Shown here one piece after another: positions 9,306 to 18,202 of a stretch of 64,000 bases of DNA. The translations under genes were made by a program, and so were the position numbers. Origin of the DNA: Methylobacterium planeticum (GTDB taxonomy: Bacteria > Pseudomonadota > Alphaproteobacteria > Rhizobiales > Beijerinckiaceae); contig NZ_VZZJ01000004.1 of assembly GCF_008806345.1 (NCBI RefSeq), forward strand, positions 124,001-188,000, given 5' to 3'. The notes beneath the pieces are model-generated. The model saw nothing but the letters and a program-made list of their open reading frames with translations. It searched no databases and had not been told where the DNA came from. Each line of letters begins with the position of its first letter. Position 1 is the first letter of the stretch.

Positions 9306-9491
9306 CTACTTGGTGATCTTCACCGAGACCGGATCGCTCGACGGGAAGGTCTCCTCCAGCGCCTCGTCGAGGCGCTCCTTCAGCTTGCTCTGGCTGTTCT
9401 CGGGATGCTGCGCGTCGCCCGGCTTGGCGCTGCCCTGCTGGAAGCCGGGCTTGGTCGCGTCGTCCGGGGTCTTCTTGGCGTCGTCGGCCAT
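9306..9491 (-). CDS. Small conserved protein with LDEALEETFPSSDPVSV tail
   Basis: Codes for 61 residues, very polar (Lys, Asp, Gln, Pro). The C-terminal LDEALEETFPSSDPVSV resembles a motif I recall at the end of many small alphaproteobacterial proteins (DEAL-ETFPASDP), whose function is unknown. The start has a good Shine-Dalgarno (GAGGAGAG). About 50-75 bp upstream on the minus strand is a near-match to the EcfG stress promoter (GGAAA-N17-CGTT, 9543-9568). Convergent with mcd. I would call it a cytoplasmic stress-associated hypothetical protein. Confidence 0.65.
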   Translation of the reverse strand: MADDAKKTPDDATKPGFQQGSAKPGDAQHPENSQSKLKERLDEALEETFPSSDPVSVKITK

Positions 9492-9542
9492 CTGGCTCTC
9501 CTCGTGTCACGGGTGCACGCTGTCGCCGTGCCGATGCTCGTC

Positions 9543-9568
9543 AACGCGCCCCGGGTGAGGGTGTTTCC
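9543..9568 (-). promoter_or_regulatory. Near-consensus EcfG-type promoter
   Basis: On the minus strand: GGAAA (9564-9568), 17-bp spacer, CGTT (9543-9546). The alphaproteobacterial general-stress consensus is GGAAC-N16/17-CGTT, so there is one mismatch in the -35. It lies 52 bp upstream of the 61-residue gene. Confidence 0.35.
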
Positions 9569-9582
9569 GTCGCCATCGCGTC

Positions 9583-10854
9583 TCAGGCCGGAACGACGCT
9601 GCGGCTGCGGGGAGCCTCGCCGGTCCGGCCCCGATCGAGGGCGGCCTCGCGCATCACCGTCTCGTACACGACCGTGAGCCGGTCGAGATGCGCGTCGGGG
9701 CTCAAGGGGGCCGCCCAGTAGCGGTCGTGGGCGGCGCGCCCCATGCGGTCGGCGGTGGCGTCGTCCTGCAGGCGCCGCAGATGCGCCGCGAGCGCATCGG
9801 GATCGCCCGAGCGGAACCAGAACCCGGTCTCGCCGTCCTCCACCGCCTCGCGGCCCGCGCAGGCATCGCTGACGATCACCGGAGTGCCGCAGGCCAGGGC
9901 CTCGTAGACCGTGAGGGGCTGGCCCTCGTACCAGACGCTCGGGAAGACGAGGGCGCGGGCCTGCCGCATCAGCGCCTGGACCCCGGCCGGATCGCGCCAG
10001 CCGAGCATCACGGCCTCGGGGTAGCGCGCGCGCAGCGACGCCGCCTGCTCGCCGTCGCCGACGAAGACGGGGCGGATCCCGGCGCGGCGCGCGGCCTCGG
10101 CGAAGATCGGCGCGCCCTTCTCGGTGGAGATGCGGCCGACGAACAGGAAATCCCCCGGCGGGCCGGCGCGCGGCGGCAGCTCCGCCACCGCGATGGGGTT
10201 GTCGATCCGATGGAACTGCGTGCCCGGCGGCAGGAGCGGGGCGACGACGCGCTCCTGAAGGTCGCTGATCGTGATGACGTGGCGGAAGAGGTCGGGCAGG
10301 CGGGCGACGTGATCGAGGGCGGCGTGGCGCACCACCCGGGCGAGCTTGCGCGGGTAGGATTGCGCGTCGCAATCCGTGGTCAGGCAGGCGGCCGACATCG
10401 GCGTGCGGTGGCAGATGCGGGCGGCCGGGTACTCGTAGAAGCCGCCGTTCGGGCAGACCAGGAAGAACTCGTGCATGGTGTAGAGGCAGGCGAGGCGCGA
10501 CGCCCTGAGCACCTGGCCGATCGAGGGCGAGAGGGCCTTGGCGAAGGCGTGGACGTGGACGATCGCCTCCCGCGGGTCGAGGCGCGCCAATTCCTCCGCC
10601 AGCGCCCGCGCGGCCGACCGGTTCCAGATCGCCTGGACCGCGAAGGCGAGCTTGCTCCGCGCCGTGGTGACGTCGTCCTGGTTCAGGCAGACGACCCGGA
10701 TTCCCGCCGCCTGGAGCCGCGGATCGGCCGGCCCCACCGCGGCGAAGAGCGTGACCCGGTGCCCGCGCCCGGCGAGCCCGAGGGCGGAATCGAGGGCGAC
10801 CTTGGCCTGCCCGCCATTGATGTGGGCGTGGTCGGTGACGATGAAGACATGCAT
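9583..10854 (-). CDS. GT4-family glycosyltransferase
   Basis: Codes for 423 residues. The N-terminal half has the GT-B opening MHVFIVTDHAHINGGQAKVALDSALGL reduced to a Gly-Gly-Gln loop. The C-terminal half carries GDFLFVGRISTEKGAPIF, GWRDPAGVQALMRQA and the E-x7-E nucleotide-sugar region YEGQPLTVYEALACGTPV. These mark a retaining GT4 enzyme that adds a sugar to a glycan or lipid; donor and acceptor are unknown. A Cys-containing segment in the middle (CHRTPMSAACLTTDC) is shared with the divergent neighbour at 10995, so the two are paralogues. The start is the ATG at 10854. Confidence 0.88.
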   Translation of the reverse strand: MHVFIVTDHAHINGGQAKVALDSALGLAGRGHRVTLFAAVGPADPRLQAAGIRVVCLNQDDVTTARSKLAFAVQAIWNRSAARALAEELARLDPREAIVHVHAFAKALSPSIGQVLRASRLACLYTMHEFFLVCPNGGFYEYPAARICHRTPMSAACLTTDCDAQSYPRKLARVVRHAALDHVARLPDLFRHVITISDLQERVVAPLLPPGTQFHRIDNPIAVAELPPRAGPPGDFLFVGRISTEKGAPIFAEAARRAGIRPVFVGDGEQAASLRARYPEAVMLGWRDPAGVQALMRQARALVFPSVWYEGQPLTVYEALACGTPVIVSDACAGREAVEDGETGFWFRSGDPDALAAHLRRLQDDATADRMGRAAHDRYWAAPLSPDAHLDRLTVVYETVMREAALDRGRTGEAPRSRSVVPA

Positions 10855-10901
10855 TGCCGAGCGTCCCGTCCCCAGGCGTCCCGCCCCACGCGGTCGGTCC
10901 C

Positions 10902-10933
10902 GTTTACCGGACGGCAGTTGATTCCCCGTAAAC
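10902..10933. promoter_or_regulatory. Inverted repeat in the divergent glycosyltransferase promoter region
   Basis: GTTTAC (10902-10907) and GTAAAC (10928-10933) are inverted copies with centres 26 bp apart, in the 140-bp gap between the two divergent glycosyltransferase genes. The flanking CGG and CCCC extend the symmetry imperfectly. It could be an operator shared by both genes. No regulator is known. Confidence 0.3.
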
Positions 10934-10994
10934 CCCTCACGTGCCGCGCGAAGCCACCCCGGCCTTCGGGGCGCGCGCCGGTCCCGGGGGCACC

Positions 10995-12272
10995 ATGCAC
11001 GTCGTCATCCTGGCGGAGTTCGCGGTGCCGAGCGGGGGTGCCGAGAAGGTCGCGGTGGAATCCGCCCGCGGCCTCGCCGAGGCCGGGCACCACGTCACCT
11101 ACATCCAGGCGGTCGCGGGCGAGGCCGACCCGCTCCTCGACCATCCGCGCCTGTCCCGGATCTGCCTCGGTCTCGCCGACGCCTGGAGCCGCCCGGCCGT
11201 CGCGGCGGCGCTCGCCGGCATCTGGAGCAGCGAGGCGGCGCTGCGCCTCGCCGGCGCGCTCGCGGGCCTGAAGCGGCGGCCCGACTGCATCCACCTGCAC
11301 CAATGGACCCGCAGCCTGTCGCCGAGCGTCTTCCCGGTCCTGTTCCGGACCGGCGCGCCGGTGCTCCTGACGCTGCACGATTACTTCCTGGCCTGCCCGA
11401 ACGGCGTCGCCTACCGGTTCGACCGGGCCGAGCCCTGCGCCCTGCGCCCGATGTCGGCCGCCTGCATCGCCGCGCCCTGCGATTCGAGGAGCCGCCTGCA
11501 CAAGATGGTGCGCGTCGCCCGGACCGCGGCCCTGCGGCAGGCGATCGGGCGCCGGCCGCTCCACGTCGTCCATGTCTGCGACGCGAGCCGGGCGCGGATG
11601 GGGGCGATGCTCGGCGCCTACGCGCTCACGCATCACCGCGTCGACAACCCGGTCTGGGTCGCCGAGCGGGCGACCGCCGCGCCGGGGCAGGGGGACGCGA
11701 TCGTCTATGTCGGGCGCCTGACCCGCGAGAAGGGCGCCGACCTCGTGGCCGAGGCGGCCCGGCGGGCGGGGCTGACCGCCCTGTTCGTCGGCACCGGCCC
11801 CCTCGCGGACGAGTTGCGGCAGCGGCCCGGCGTGGAGCTCGCCGGCTGGCAGTGCCCCGAGGCGGTGCAGGCAATCCTGCGCCGGCGCGCCCGCGCGCTC
11901 GCGGCGCCGTCGCGCTGGTACGAGACCGGCCCGCTCACCGTCTACGAGGCGCTGGCCGCCGGCATTCCGGTCGTCGCATCGGAGCGGTCGGGCGCGGCCG
12001 AGAAAGTGCGGGATGGCGCGACGGGCTTCGTCGTGCCGCCGGCGGTGGACGATCTCGCGGCGGCCTTCGGGGCCCTGGCGGACCCAGCGCGCGCGACCGC
12101 GATGGGGCGCGCCGCCCACGCGGCCTACTGGGCGCGGCCCATGACGATGGCTGCGCACGCGCGCGATCTTTCCGCCTTGTACGAGGAAATCGTGCACAAT
12201 CGTTCGTGTGCAATGCAGCAAGAAACGGCCGCGCGCGCGTCCGATTCGACGATCGAGGCGGCGCGCCCGTGA
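10995..12272 (+). CDS. GT4-family glycosyltransferase, paralogue of the divergent gene
   Basis: The ATG at 10995 gives 425 residues and begins MHVVILAEFAVPSGGAEKVA, the standard GT4 N-terminus, with a GGGGG Shine-Dalgarno upstream. An in-frame GTG at 10941 would only add an unlikely leader. Further marks are YVGRLTREKGADL and the E-x7-E region YETGPLTVYEALAAGIPV. Like its neighbour it has SLSPS followed by a Cys-rich segment (CALRPMSAACIAAPC). This places both in the same subfamily of retaining glycosyltransferases. The role is probably in surface polysaccharide or glycolipid synthesis, which is inference. Confidence 0.87.
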   Translation: MHVVILAEFAVPSGGAEKVAVESARGLAEAGHHVTYIQAVAGEADPLLDHPRLSRICLGLADAWSRPAVAAALAGIWSSEAALRLAGALAGLKRRPDCIHLHQWTRSLSPSVFPVLFRTGAPVLLTLHDYFLACPNGVAYRFDRAEPCALRPMSAACIAAPCDSRSRLHKMVRVARTAALRQAIGRRPLHVVHVCDASRARMGAMLGAYALTHHRVDNPVWVAERATAAPGQGDAIVYVGRLTREKGADLVAEAARRAGLTALFVGTGPLADELRQRPGVELAGWQCPEAVQAILRRRARALAAPSRWYETGPLTVYEALAAGIPVVASERSGAAEKVRDGATGFVVPPAVDDLAAAFGALADPARATAMGRAAHAAYWARPMTMAAHARDLSALYEEIVHNRSCAMQQETAARASDSTIEAARP

Positions 12273-12497
12273 TCGGCTGAGCTTGACCGTCGCGAACGCG
12301 TTCGAGATGCCGACCATTCCGTGCGAAACCGAACGCCGCGATCCGGTTGCAGGACGGACCTGACCGAATATCAGGAAAATTGTCGTGAAATTGACGTCTA
12401 GGGGTGGGATGGCATACGCTGATTCGGCGTGTTGTCAGTCCCGATCCGGTGGCTTTCAGGCCCGTCCGAGCTTTGTTCCGGGCCGCGTTATTCCGCC
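12273..12497. other. Intergenic region upstream of the phasin promoter
   Basis: No gene is supported here. The sequence is less GC-rich than its neighbours, and a weak second promoter-like pair (TTGACG at 12391, TACGCT at 12415) is the only other signal. Confidence 0.4.
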
Positions 12498-12526
12498 TTG
12501 ACTTCGATGTTGCATTGCAACATAAG
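12498..12526 (+). promoter_or_regulatory. Phasin promoter with PhaR-like operator
   Basis: TTGACT (12498-12503) and CATAAG (12521-12526) are 17 bp apart, a good housekeeping-type promoter. A perfect 17-bp palindrome, ATGTTGCATTGCAACAT (12507-12523), fills the spacer and enters the -10. Its TGC-N3-GCA core matches the type of site bound by PhaR, the repressor that releases phasin genes when polyhydroxybutyrate granules form. The position would block RNA polymerase directly. Confidence 0.65.
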
Positions 12527-12586
12527 TCCACTCGTTGCCCGCGGCCGAACCTGCCGCGCCCGACGCAAGACGTCCGAGGAGACGAC

Positions 12587-12940
12587 ATGACCACCCAGAC
12601 CTTCGAGATCCCGACCGAGGTGCGCGACTTCGCCGAGAAGAGCGTCGACCAGGCCCGCAACGCTGTCGGCACGCTGATGAGCAATGCCCTCAAGGCCGCC
12701 GAGCAGGTGCAGACCACCGGCCAGACGTTCCAGTCGACCCTGCAGGCTGCCGTTGCCAAGGGCTTCGATCACGCCCAGACGAACGCCAACGCCACCTTCG
12801 ACTTCGCCCAGAAGCTCGTGCGCACCAAGGACCTCCGCGAGGCCTTCGAGCTGCAGACCGAGTTCGTCCGCAGCCAGATCGCCGCGATGCAGGCCCAGGC
12901 CAAGGATCTCGGCAGCCTCGCGCAGAACGCTGCGCGCTGA
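12587..12940 (+). CDS. Phasin (polyhydroxyalkanoate granule protein)
   Basis: The ATG at 12587, preceded by a strong GAGGAG, gives 117 residues; the frame opens further upstream but without a start signal. The protein is helical and amphipathic (VRDFAEKSVDQARNAVGTLMSNALKAAEQ; the segment FDHAQTNANATFDFAQKLVRTKDLREAFELQ is typical of phasin family 2), with LQTEFVRSQIAAMQAQAKDL near the end. Phasins coat intracellular polyhydroxybutyrate granules and control their size. Promoter and palindrome upstream support PhaR control. A hairpin follows the stop. Confidence 0.88.
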   Translation: MTTQTFEIPTEVRDFAEKSVDQARNAVGTLMSNALKAAEQVQTTGQTFQSTLQAAVAKGFDHAQTNANATFDFAQKLVRTKDLREAFELQTEFVRSQIAAMQAQAKDLGSLAQNAAR

Positions 12941-12949
12941 AGACGGCCC

Positions 12950-12969
12950 GGCCCGCCATCCGGCGGGCC
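12950..12969 (+). terminator. Hairpin after the phasin gene
   Basis: An 8-bp perfect GC stem (12950-12957 with 12962-12969) with an ATCC loop starts 10 bp after the phasin stop. There is no T run, so it may act as a stabilising 3' end or a weak terminator. Confidence 0.45.
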
Positions 12970-13121
12970 TGACCTCAAGCGGCCTCCCGCAGCCCATGCC
13001 GGCGCGGGCGGCCCGACCATCGCCTCGTTGGCGGCTCCAAGCCCGGCCAACCAGAGGCTGACCTCGGTTCTGAGCCCCGCCCTGCGGTGGCCTGACCGAG
13101 ACGCGTGAGGAGATCGTATCG

Positions 13122-13931
13122 ATGGTGCAGCGTCGGACATCGCGGACCCCCCGAAGCGGACAGCGCGGCGCCTCGAAGGCAGCCCCGGCCCCCGAATCGC
13201 AGCCCGAAGCGCTCGCCGCCGACGCCCTCCCGGAAATCGGCGCGGCAGAGGTTTCGGCGAACGAGGTTTCGGCTGACCTGCCGGAGGGTCTGCCGATCGA
13301 GCCCGCCGCCGCGGAGGAGCCGCTGCACGAGCAACTGCTGGAGAGCGTGTCCCCGGAGGCGCTGCAGGCCCATCCCGAGGCACCGGAGCCCGAGTCCGAA
13401 GCGGATCCGGAGCCCGTCGCCGAGCCCGAGCCGGAGCCGGCTTTTCAGGCCGCCGCTCCCGCCGCCGCGGAACCGATGGCCGAGAGCCCCGAGGCCGCGA
13501 TCGAGGAGCCCGCGATCGAGGAGCCCGCGGCGCCGGAGCCCGAGCCCGACGTCGAGGCGAGCTCCGAATCCGCCCTCGCGCAGACATTCCCGGAGCCGGC
13601 CTTCTCGGCCGTTCCGGCCCTGGCCGAGACGCCCGTGGCCGCCGCGACCGAGACCATGCGCGCCGCCACCTCCGGCTTCCGTCGGCTGAGCATCGGCCTC
13701 AAGGCCCAGCCTCTCGACATCGGCGGCATCAACGCGACGCTGTTCGCCTTCCTGCGCAACGAGAGCGCGGCGGCGCTCGCCCATATCCAGGCGCTGTCGT
13801 CGGCGAAATCCCCGGCCGACCTGATCCGCCTGCAGGTGGGCGAGTTGCAGCGGGCGGCCGACGCCTCGCTGACCTGCTGGAACGACCTCGCCCGCAAGGC
13901 GAGCCGCGTGGTCGAGATCCGGCGCCACTGA
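13122..13931 (+). CDS. Long phasin-like protein with acidic, Pro/Ala-rich N-terminal region
   Basis: Codes for 269 residues. The first 20 are basic. Residues about 20-165 are low-complexity, rich in Glu, Pro and Ala (runs of PEPEPE-type). The last 80 residues look like a phasin-2 helical domain (FAFLRNESAAALAHIQALSSAKSPADLI, then LQVGELQRAADASLTCWNDL). A GAGGAG precedes the ATG. It follows the phasin gene by 180 bp on the same strand but after a hairpin, so it may have its own promoter. It could be a granule-associated protein with a spacer or interaction arm. The domain call is by eye. Confidence 0.65.
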   Translation: MVQRRTSRTPRSGQRGASKAAPAPESQPEALAADALPEIGAAEVSANEVSADLPEGLPIEPAAAEEPLHEQLLESVSPEALQAHPEAPEPESEADPEPVAEPEPEPAFQAAAPAAAEPMAESPEAAIEEPAIEEPAAPEPEPDVEASSESALAQTFPEPAFSAVPALAETPVAAATETMRAATSGFRRLSIGLKAQPLDIGGINATLFAFLRNESAAALAHIQALSSAKSPADLIRLQVGELQRAADASLTCWNDLARKASRVVEIRRH

Positions 13932-14075
13932 GCCGGACCGCGCCGGCCTTTGGACTCTCGCGCGCCGCATTTTGCGGCGCTACATAGCGTCGGACAGTCC
14001 GGCGCCTGGCCCCGGCCGCCGCGCGCGGCCGGACGAGCCGTGCCCCGGGCGAGACTGATCTTCCGGGAGCCCTGC

Positions 14076-15533
<1,458 letters not shown>

Positions 15534-15539
<6 letters not shown>

Positions 15540-15555
15540 GGGACGTCGCTCAGCC
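15534..15555. terminator. Small hairpin overlapping the degP stop and reaching the htpX end
   Basis: GGCTGAG (15534-15540) pairs with CTCAGCC (15549-15555) around an 8-base loop. It covers the stop codons of both convergent genes. It is the only termination-like element in the 10-bp gap. Confidence 0.4.
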
Positions 15556-16464
15556 CCACGGCCCGGGGCGGGGCCCCGGAGAGCGCGCATCCGTGAAGCC
15601 TCCGCGGCGGGCTCCCACGCCCATCTCGGCCGCGAGTTGCTGCAGGGCCGCGATGCGGTTGCGCGTGGCCGGGTGGGTCGAGAACAGCGCGTCGATGCCC
15701 CGCCCCGAGAGCGGGTTGACGATGAAGAGGGGCGCGGTGGCCGGGTGGCCCTCGGCCGCCGGGCTCGGGACCTGACGCACCGCAGATTCGATCCGCGCCA
15801 GCGCCCCCGCGAGGGCCAGCGGATCGCCGCTGATCAGGCCGCCCTCCCGGTCCGCCGCGTATTCCCGCGAGCGGCTGACGGCGAATTGCACGATCATCGC
15901 CGCGATGGGAGCGAGCATCGCGGTCGCGATCGCGACCAGGGGGTTCGGGCGCGCGTCGCCCCGGCCGCCGAAGACGAAGCCGAACTGCGCCAGGGTCGCG
16001 ATGGCGCCCGCGAGGGTAGCCGAGACCGTCATGGTCAGGGTGTCCCGGTTCTTGATGTGGGCGAGCTCGTGCGCCATCACGCCCGCCACCTCGGCCCGGC
16101 CCAGATGCGCCAGGAGCCCCGTGGTCGCCGCCACCGCGGCGTTCCGCGGGTTGCGCCCGGTCGCGAAGGCGTTCGGCTGCGGGCTGTCGATCAGGTAGAC
16201 GCGCGGCATCGGCAGGCCGGCGCGGTGGGCGAGGTCCCGCACCATGCCGACGAGCTCGGGGGCGCTGCGCAGGTCGACCTCCCGAGCATCGTGCGCCGCG
16301 AGCGCGAGGCGATCCGAGCGCCAATAGGCGTAGAGGTTCGTGAGCGCCGCGATCCCGAGGGCGACCGCCATCCCGCGCGGGCCGCCGAGGACGAGCCCGA
16401 CGGCGCCGAACAGGGCGGTGAGCCCCGCGAGCAGCAGGGCGGTCTTCAGGACATTCATCGGCAA
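15550..16464 (-). CDS. htpX: HtpX-family membrane zinc protease
   Basis: Codes for 304 residues of the M48 peptidase family. Two N-terminal membrane helices (TALLLAGLTALFGAVGLVLG and the following segment) are followed by the zinc motif HELAHIKN, two more hydrophobic segments and the third ligand region SREYAADREGG. The C-terminus contains FSTHPATRNRIAAL. HtpX cleaves misfolded inner-membrane proteins from the cytoplasmic side and is usually stress-induced. It is inserted on the opposite strand between degP and rarA. No heat-shock operator is recognised upstream. Confidence 0.95.
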   Translation of the reverse strand: MPMNVLKTALLLAGLTALFGAVGLVLGGPRGMAVALGIAALTNLYAYWRSDRLALAAHDAREVDLRSAPELVGMVRDLAHRAGLPMPRVYLIDSPQPNAFATGRNPRNAAVAATTGLLAHLGRAEVAGVMAHELAHIKNRDTLTMTVSATLAGAIATLAQFGFVFGGRGDARPNPLVAIATAMLAPIAAMIVQFAVSRSREYAADREGGLISGDPLALAGALARIESAVRQVPSPAAEGHPATAPLFIVNPLSGRGIDALFSTHPATRNRIAALQQLAAEMGVGARRGGFTDARSPGPRPGPWG

Positions 16465-16596
16465 CGCTCGGAACGGGACGGGCGAGACCCGGAAGATGGG
16501 GGGCGGCCGTGATGCCGTGAAGTGGGACGCGCCGGAACCTCTGGATCGCCGCGCACCGGGCTTGCGGAGCGGGCGGGGCGCGGTGTTGATGGCGGG

Positions 16597-17910
16597 ATGT
16601 CTGACCTCTTCGCCTCAGCCCGGCTCGATGCCGAGGCGCCGCGCCCGCTCGCCGACCGGCTGCGCCCGCAGAATCTCGCGGAAATCGTCGGCCAGGAGCA
16701 CCTCACCGGGCCGGACGGGGCGCTGACCCGCCTGCTCCGCTCGAAATCCCTCGGCTCCCTGGTGTTCTGGGGGCCGCCCGGCACCGGCAAGACCACGGTG
16801 GCGCGCCTCCTCGCCAACGAGACCAGCCTGCATTTCGAGCAGATCTCGGCGATCTTCTCCGGCATCCCGGACCTGCGGAAAGTGTTCGATGCCGCCCGCA
16901 AGCGACGCGCCACGGGGCAGGGGACCCTGCTGTTCGTGGACGAGATCCACCGCTTCAACCGGGCCCAGCTCGATGCCTTCCTGCCCGTGATGGAGGACGG
17001 CACGGTCACGCTCGTCGGGGCGACCACCGAGAACCCTTCCTTCGAGCTCAACGCGGCGCTCCTCTCGCGCGCCCGAGTGCTCCTGTTCCGCGCCCTCGAC
17101 GACGCGGCCATCGCCAAGCTCCTGGTGCGGGCCGAGGCCCTGACCGAGCAGCCGCTCCCCCTCGACGAGGAGGCCCGCGGCGTGCTGGTGCGGATGGCGG
17201 ACGGGGACGGGCGCGCCGCCCTGACCCTCGCCGAGGAGGTCTGGCGCTCGGCCGGTCCCGGCGAGACCATCGGGGCCGAGACCCTGCAGGCGATCATCCA
17301 GCGCCGCGCCCCGATCTACGACAAGGCGCAGGAGGGCCACTACAACCTCATCAGCGCCCTGCACAAGACCGTGCGCGGCTCGGACCCCGACGCGGCCCTC
17401 TACTATCTCTGCCGCATGCTCGACGGCGGCGAGGACCGGCTCTTCATCGCGCGCCGGCTCGTCAGGATGGCGGTGGAGGATATCGGGCTCGCCGACCCGC
17501 AGGCGCTCGTGATCGCCAACGCCGCCAAGGACGCCTTCGATTTCCTGGGCAGCCCCGAGGGCGAGCTGGCACTCGCGCAGGCGACGATCTACCTCGCCTG
17601 CGCGCCGAAATCGAACGCGGCCTACAACGCCTACAAGGCCGCCACCCGGATCGCCAAGGAGCACGGCTCTCTGGCGCCCCCGCGCACCATCCTCAACGCC
17701 CCCACGAAGCTGATGAAGCGCATGGGCTACGGCGAGGGCTACCGCTACGACCACGACGAGCCGGACGCGTTCTCGGGCCAGGATTACTGGCCGGAGCGCC
17801 TCGGCCGCCAGCACTTCTACGCGCCGACCGACCGGGGCATGGAGACCCGCTACGCCGACCGCCTCGCCCATTGGGAGCGGCTGCGGCGCGAGCGGCGCGG
17901 CGAGGCGTGA
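16597..17910 (+). CDS. rarA: Replication-associated recombination ATPase RarA/MgsA
   Basis: The ATG at 16597 gives 437 residues and the usual N-terminus MSDLFASARLDAEAPRPLADRLRP; the GTG at 16522 is an upstream extension. AAA+ motifs are clear: Walker A GPPGTGKTTVARLL, Walker B LLFVDEIHRFN, sensor 1 GATTENPSF. The C-terminal tetramerisation part includes YDKAQEGHYNLISALHKT and APKSNAAYNAYK. RarA acts at stalled replication forks with SSB and clamp loader. It is near degP and ahead of a pseudouridine synthase, an order I recall as common in alphaproteobacteria. Confidence 0.95.
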   Translation: MSDLFASARLDAEAPRPLADRLRPQNLAEIVGQEHLTGPDGALTRLLRSKSLGSLVFWGPPGTGKTTVARLLANETSLHFEQISAIFSGIPDLRKVFDAARKRRATGQGTLLFVDEIHRFNRAQLDAFLPVMEDGTVTLVGATTENPSFELNAALLSRARVLLFRALDDAAIAKLLVRAEALTEQPLPLDEEARGVLVRMADGDGRAALTLAEEVWRSAGPGETIGAETLQAIIQRRAPIYDKAQEGHYNLISALHKTVRGSDPDAALYYLCRMLDGGEDRLFIARRLVRMAVEDIGLADPQALVIANAAKDAFDFLGSPEGELALAQATIYLACAPKSNAAYNAYKAATRIAKEHGSLAPPRTILNAPTKLMKRMGYGEGYRYDHDEPDAFSGQDYWPERLGRQHFYAPTDRGMETRYADRLAHWERLRRERRGEA

Positions 17911-18202
17911 ACCGGCCCGGGACATCCTCCGGAGGGGCCTCGCGGGCGTCCGCACCGTCCGGGCCTGCCTCGTCCTCCTCGGCGTGAGCTGGTGGCTCGG
18001 CCACAGCCTCGCTTACCGCCCGGCGAGCCTCGGCGGCCTCGCGGCCCGTGGCGGCCCTCGCGCTCGTCCTCGGGCCGCGCTGCTGGCTCGCGATCCGGCC
18101 CGGGCCTTGCTGCCGCGTTTGTCACTGGACCGCGGGGCGCGGAGCCGGTAGGGGAGCCGCCCCCCGACCCCTGTTGACGACCTCCCCGGAGACACGGACC
18201 CG

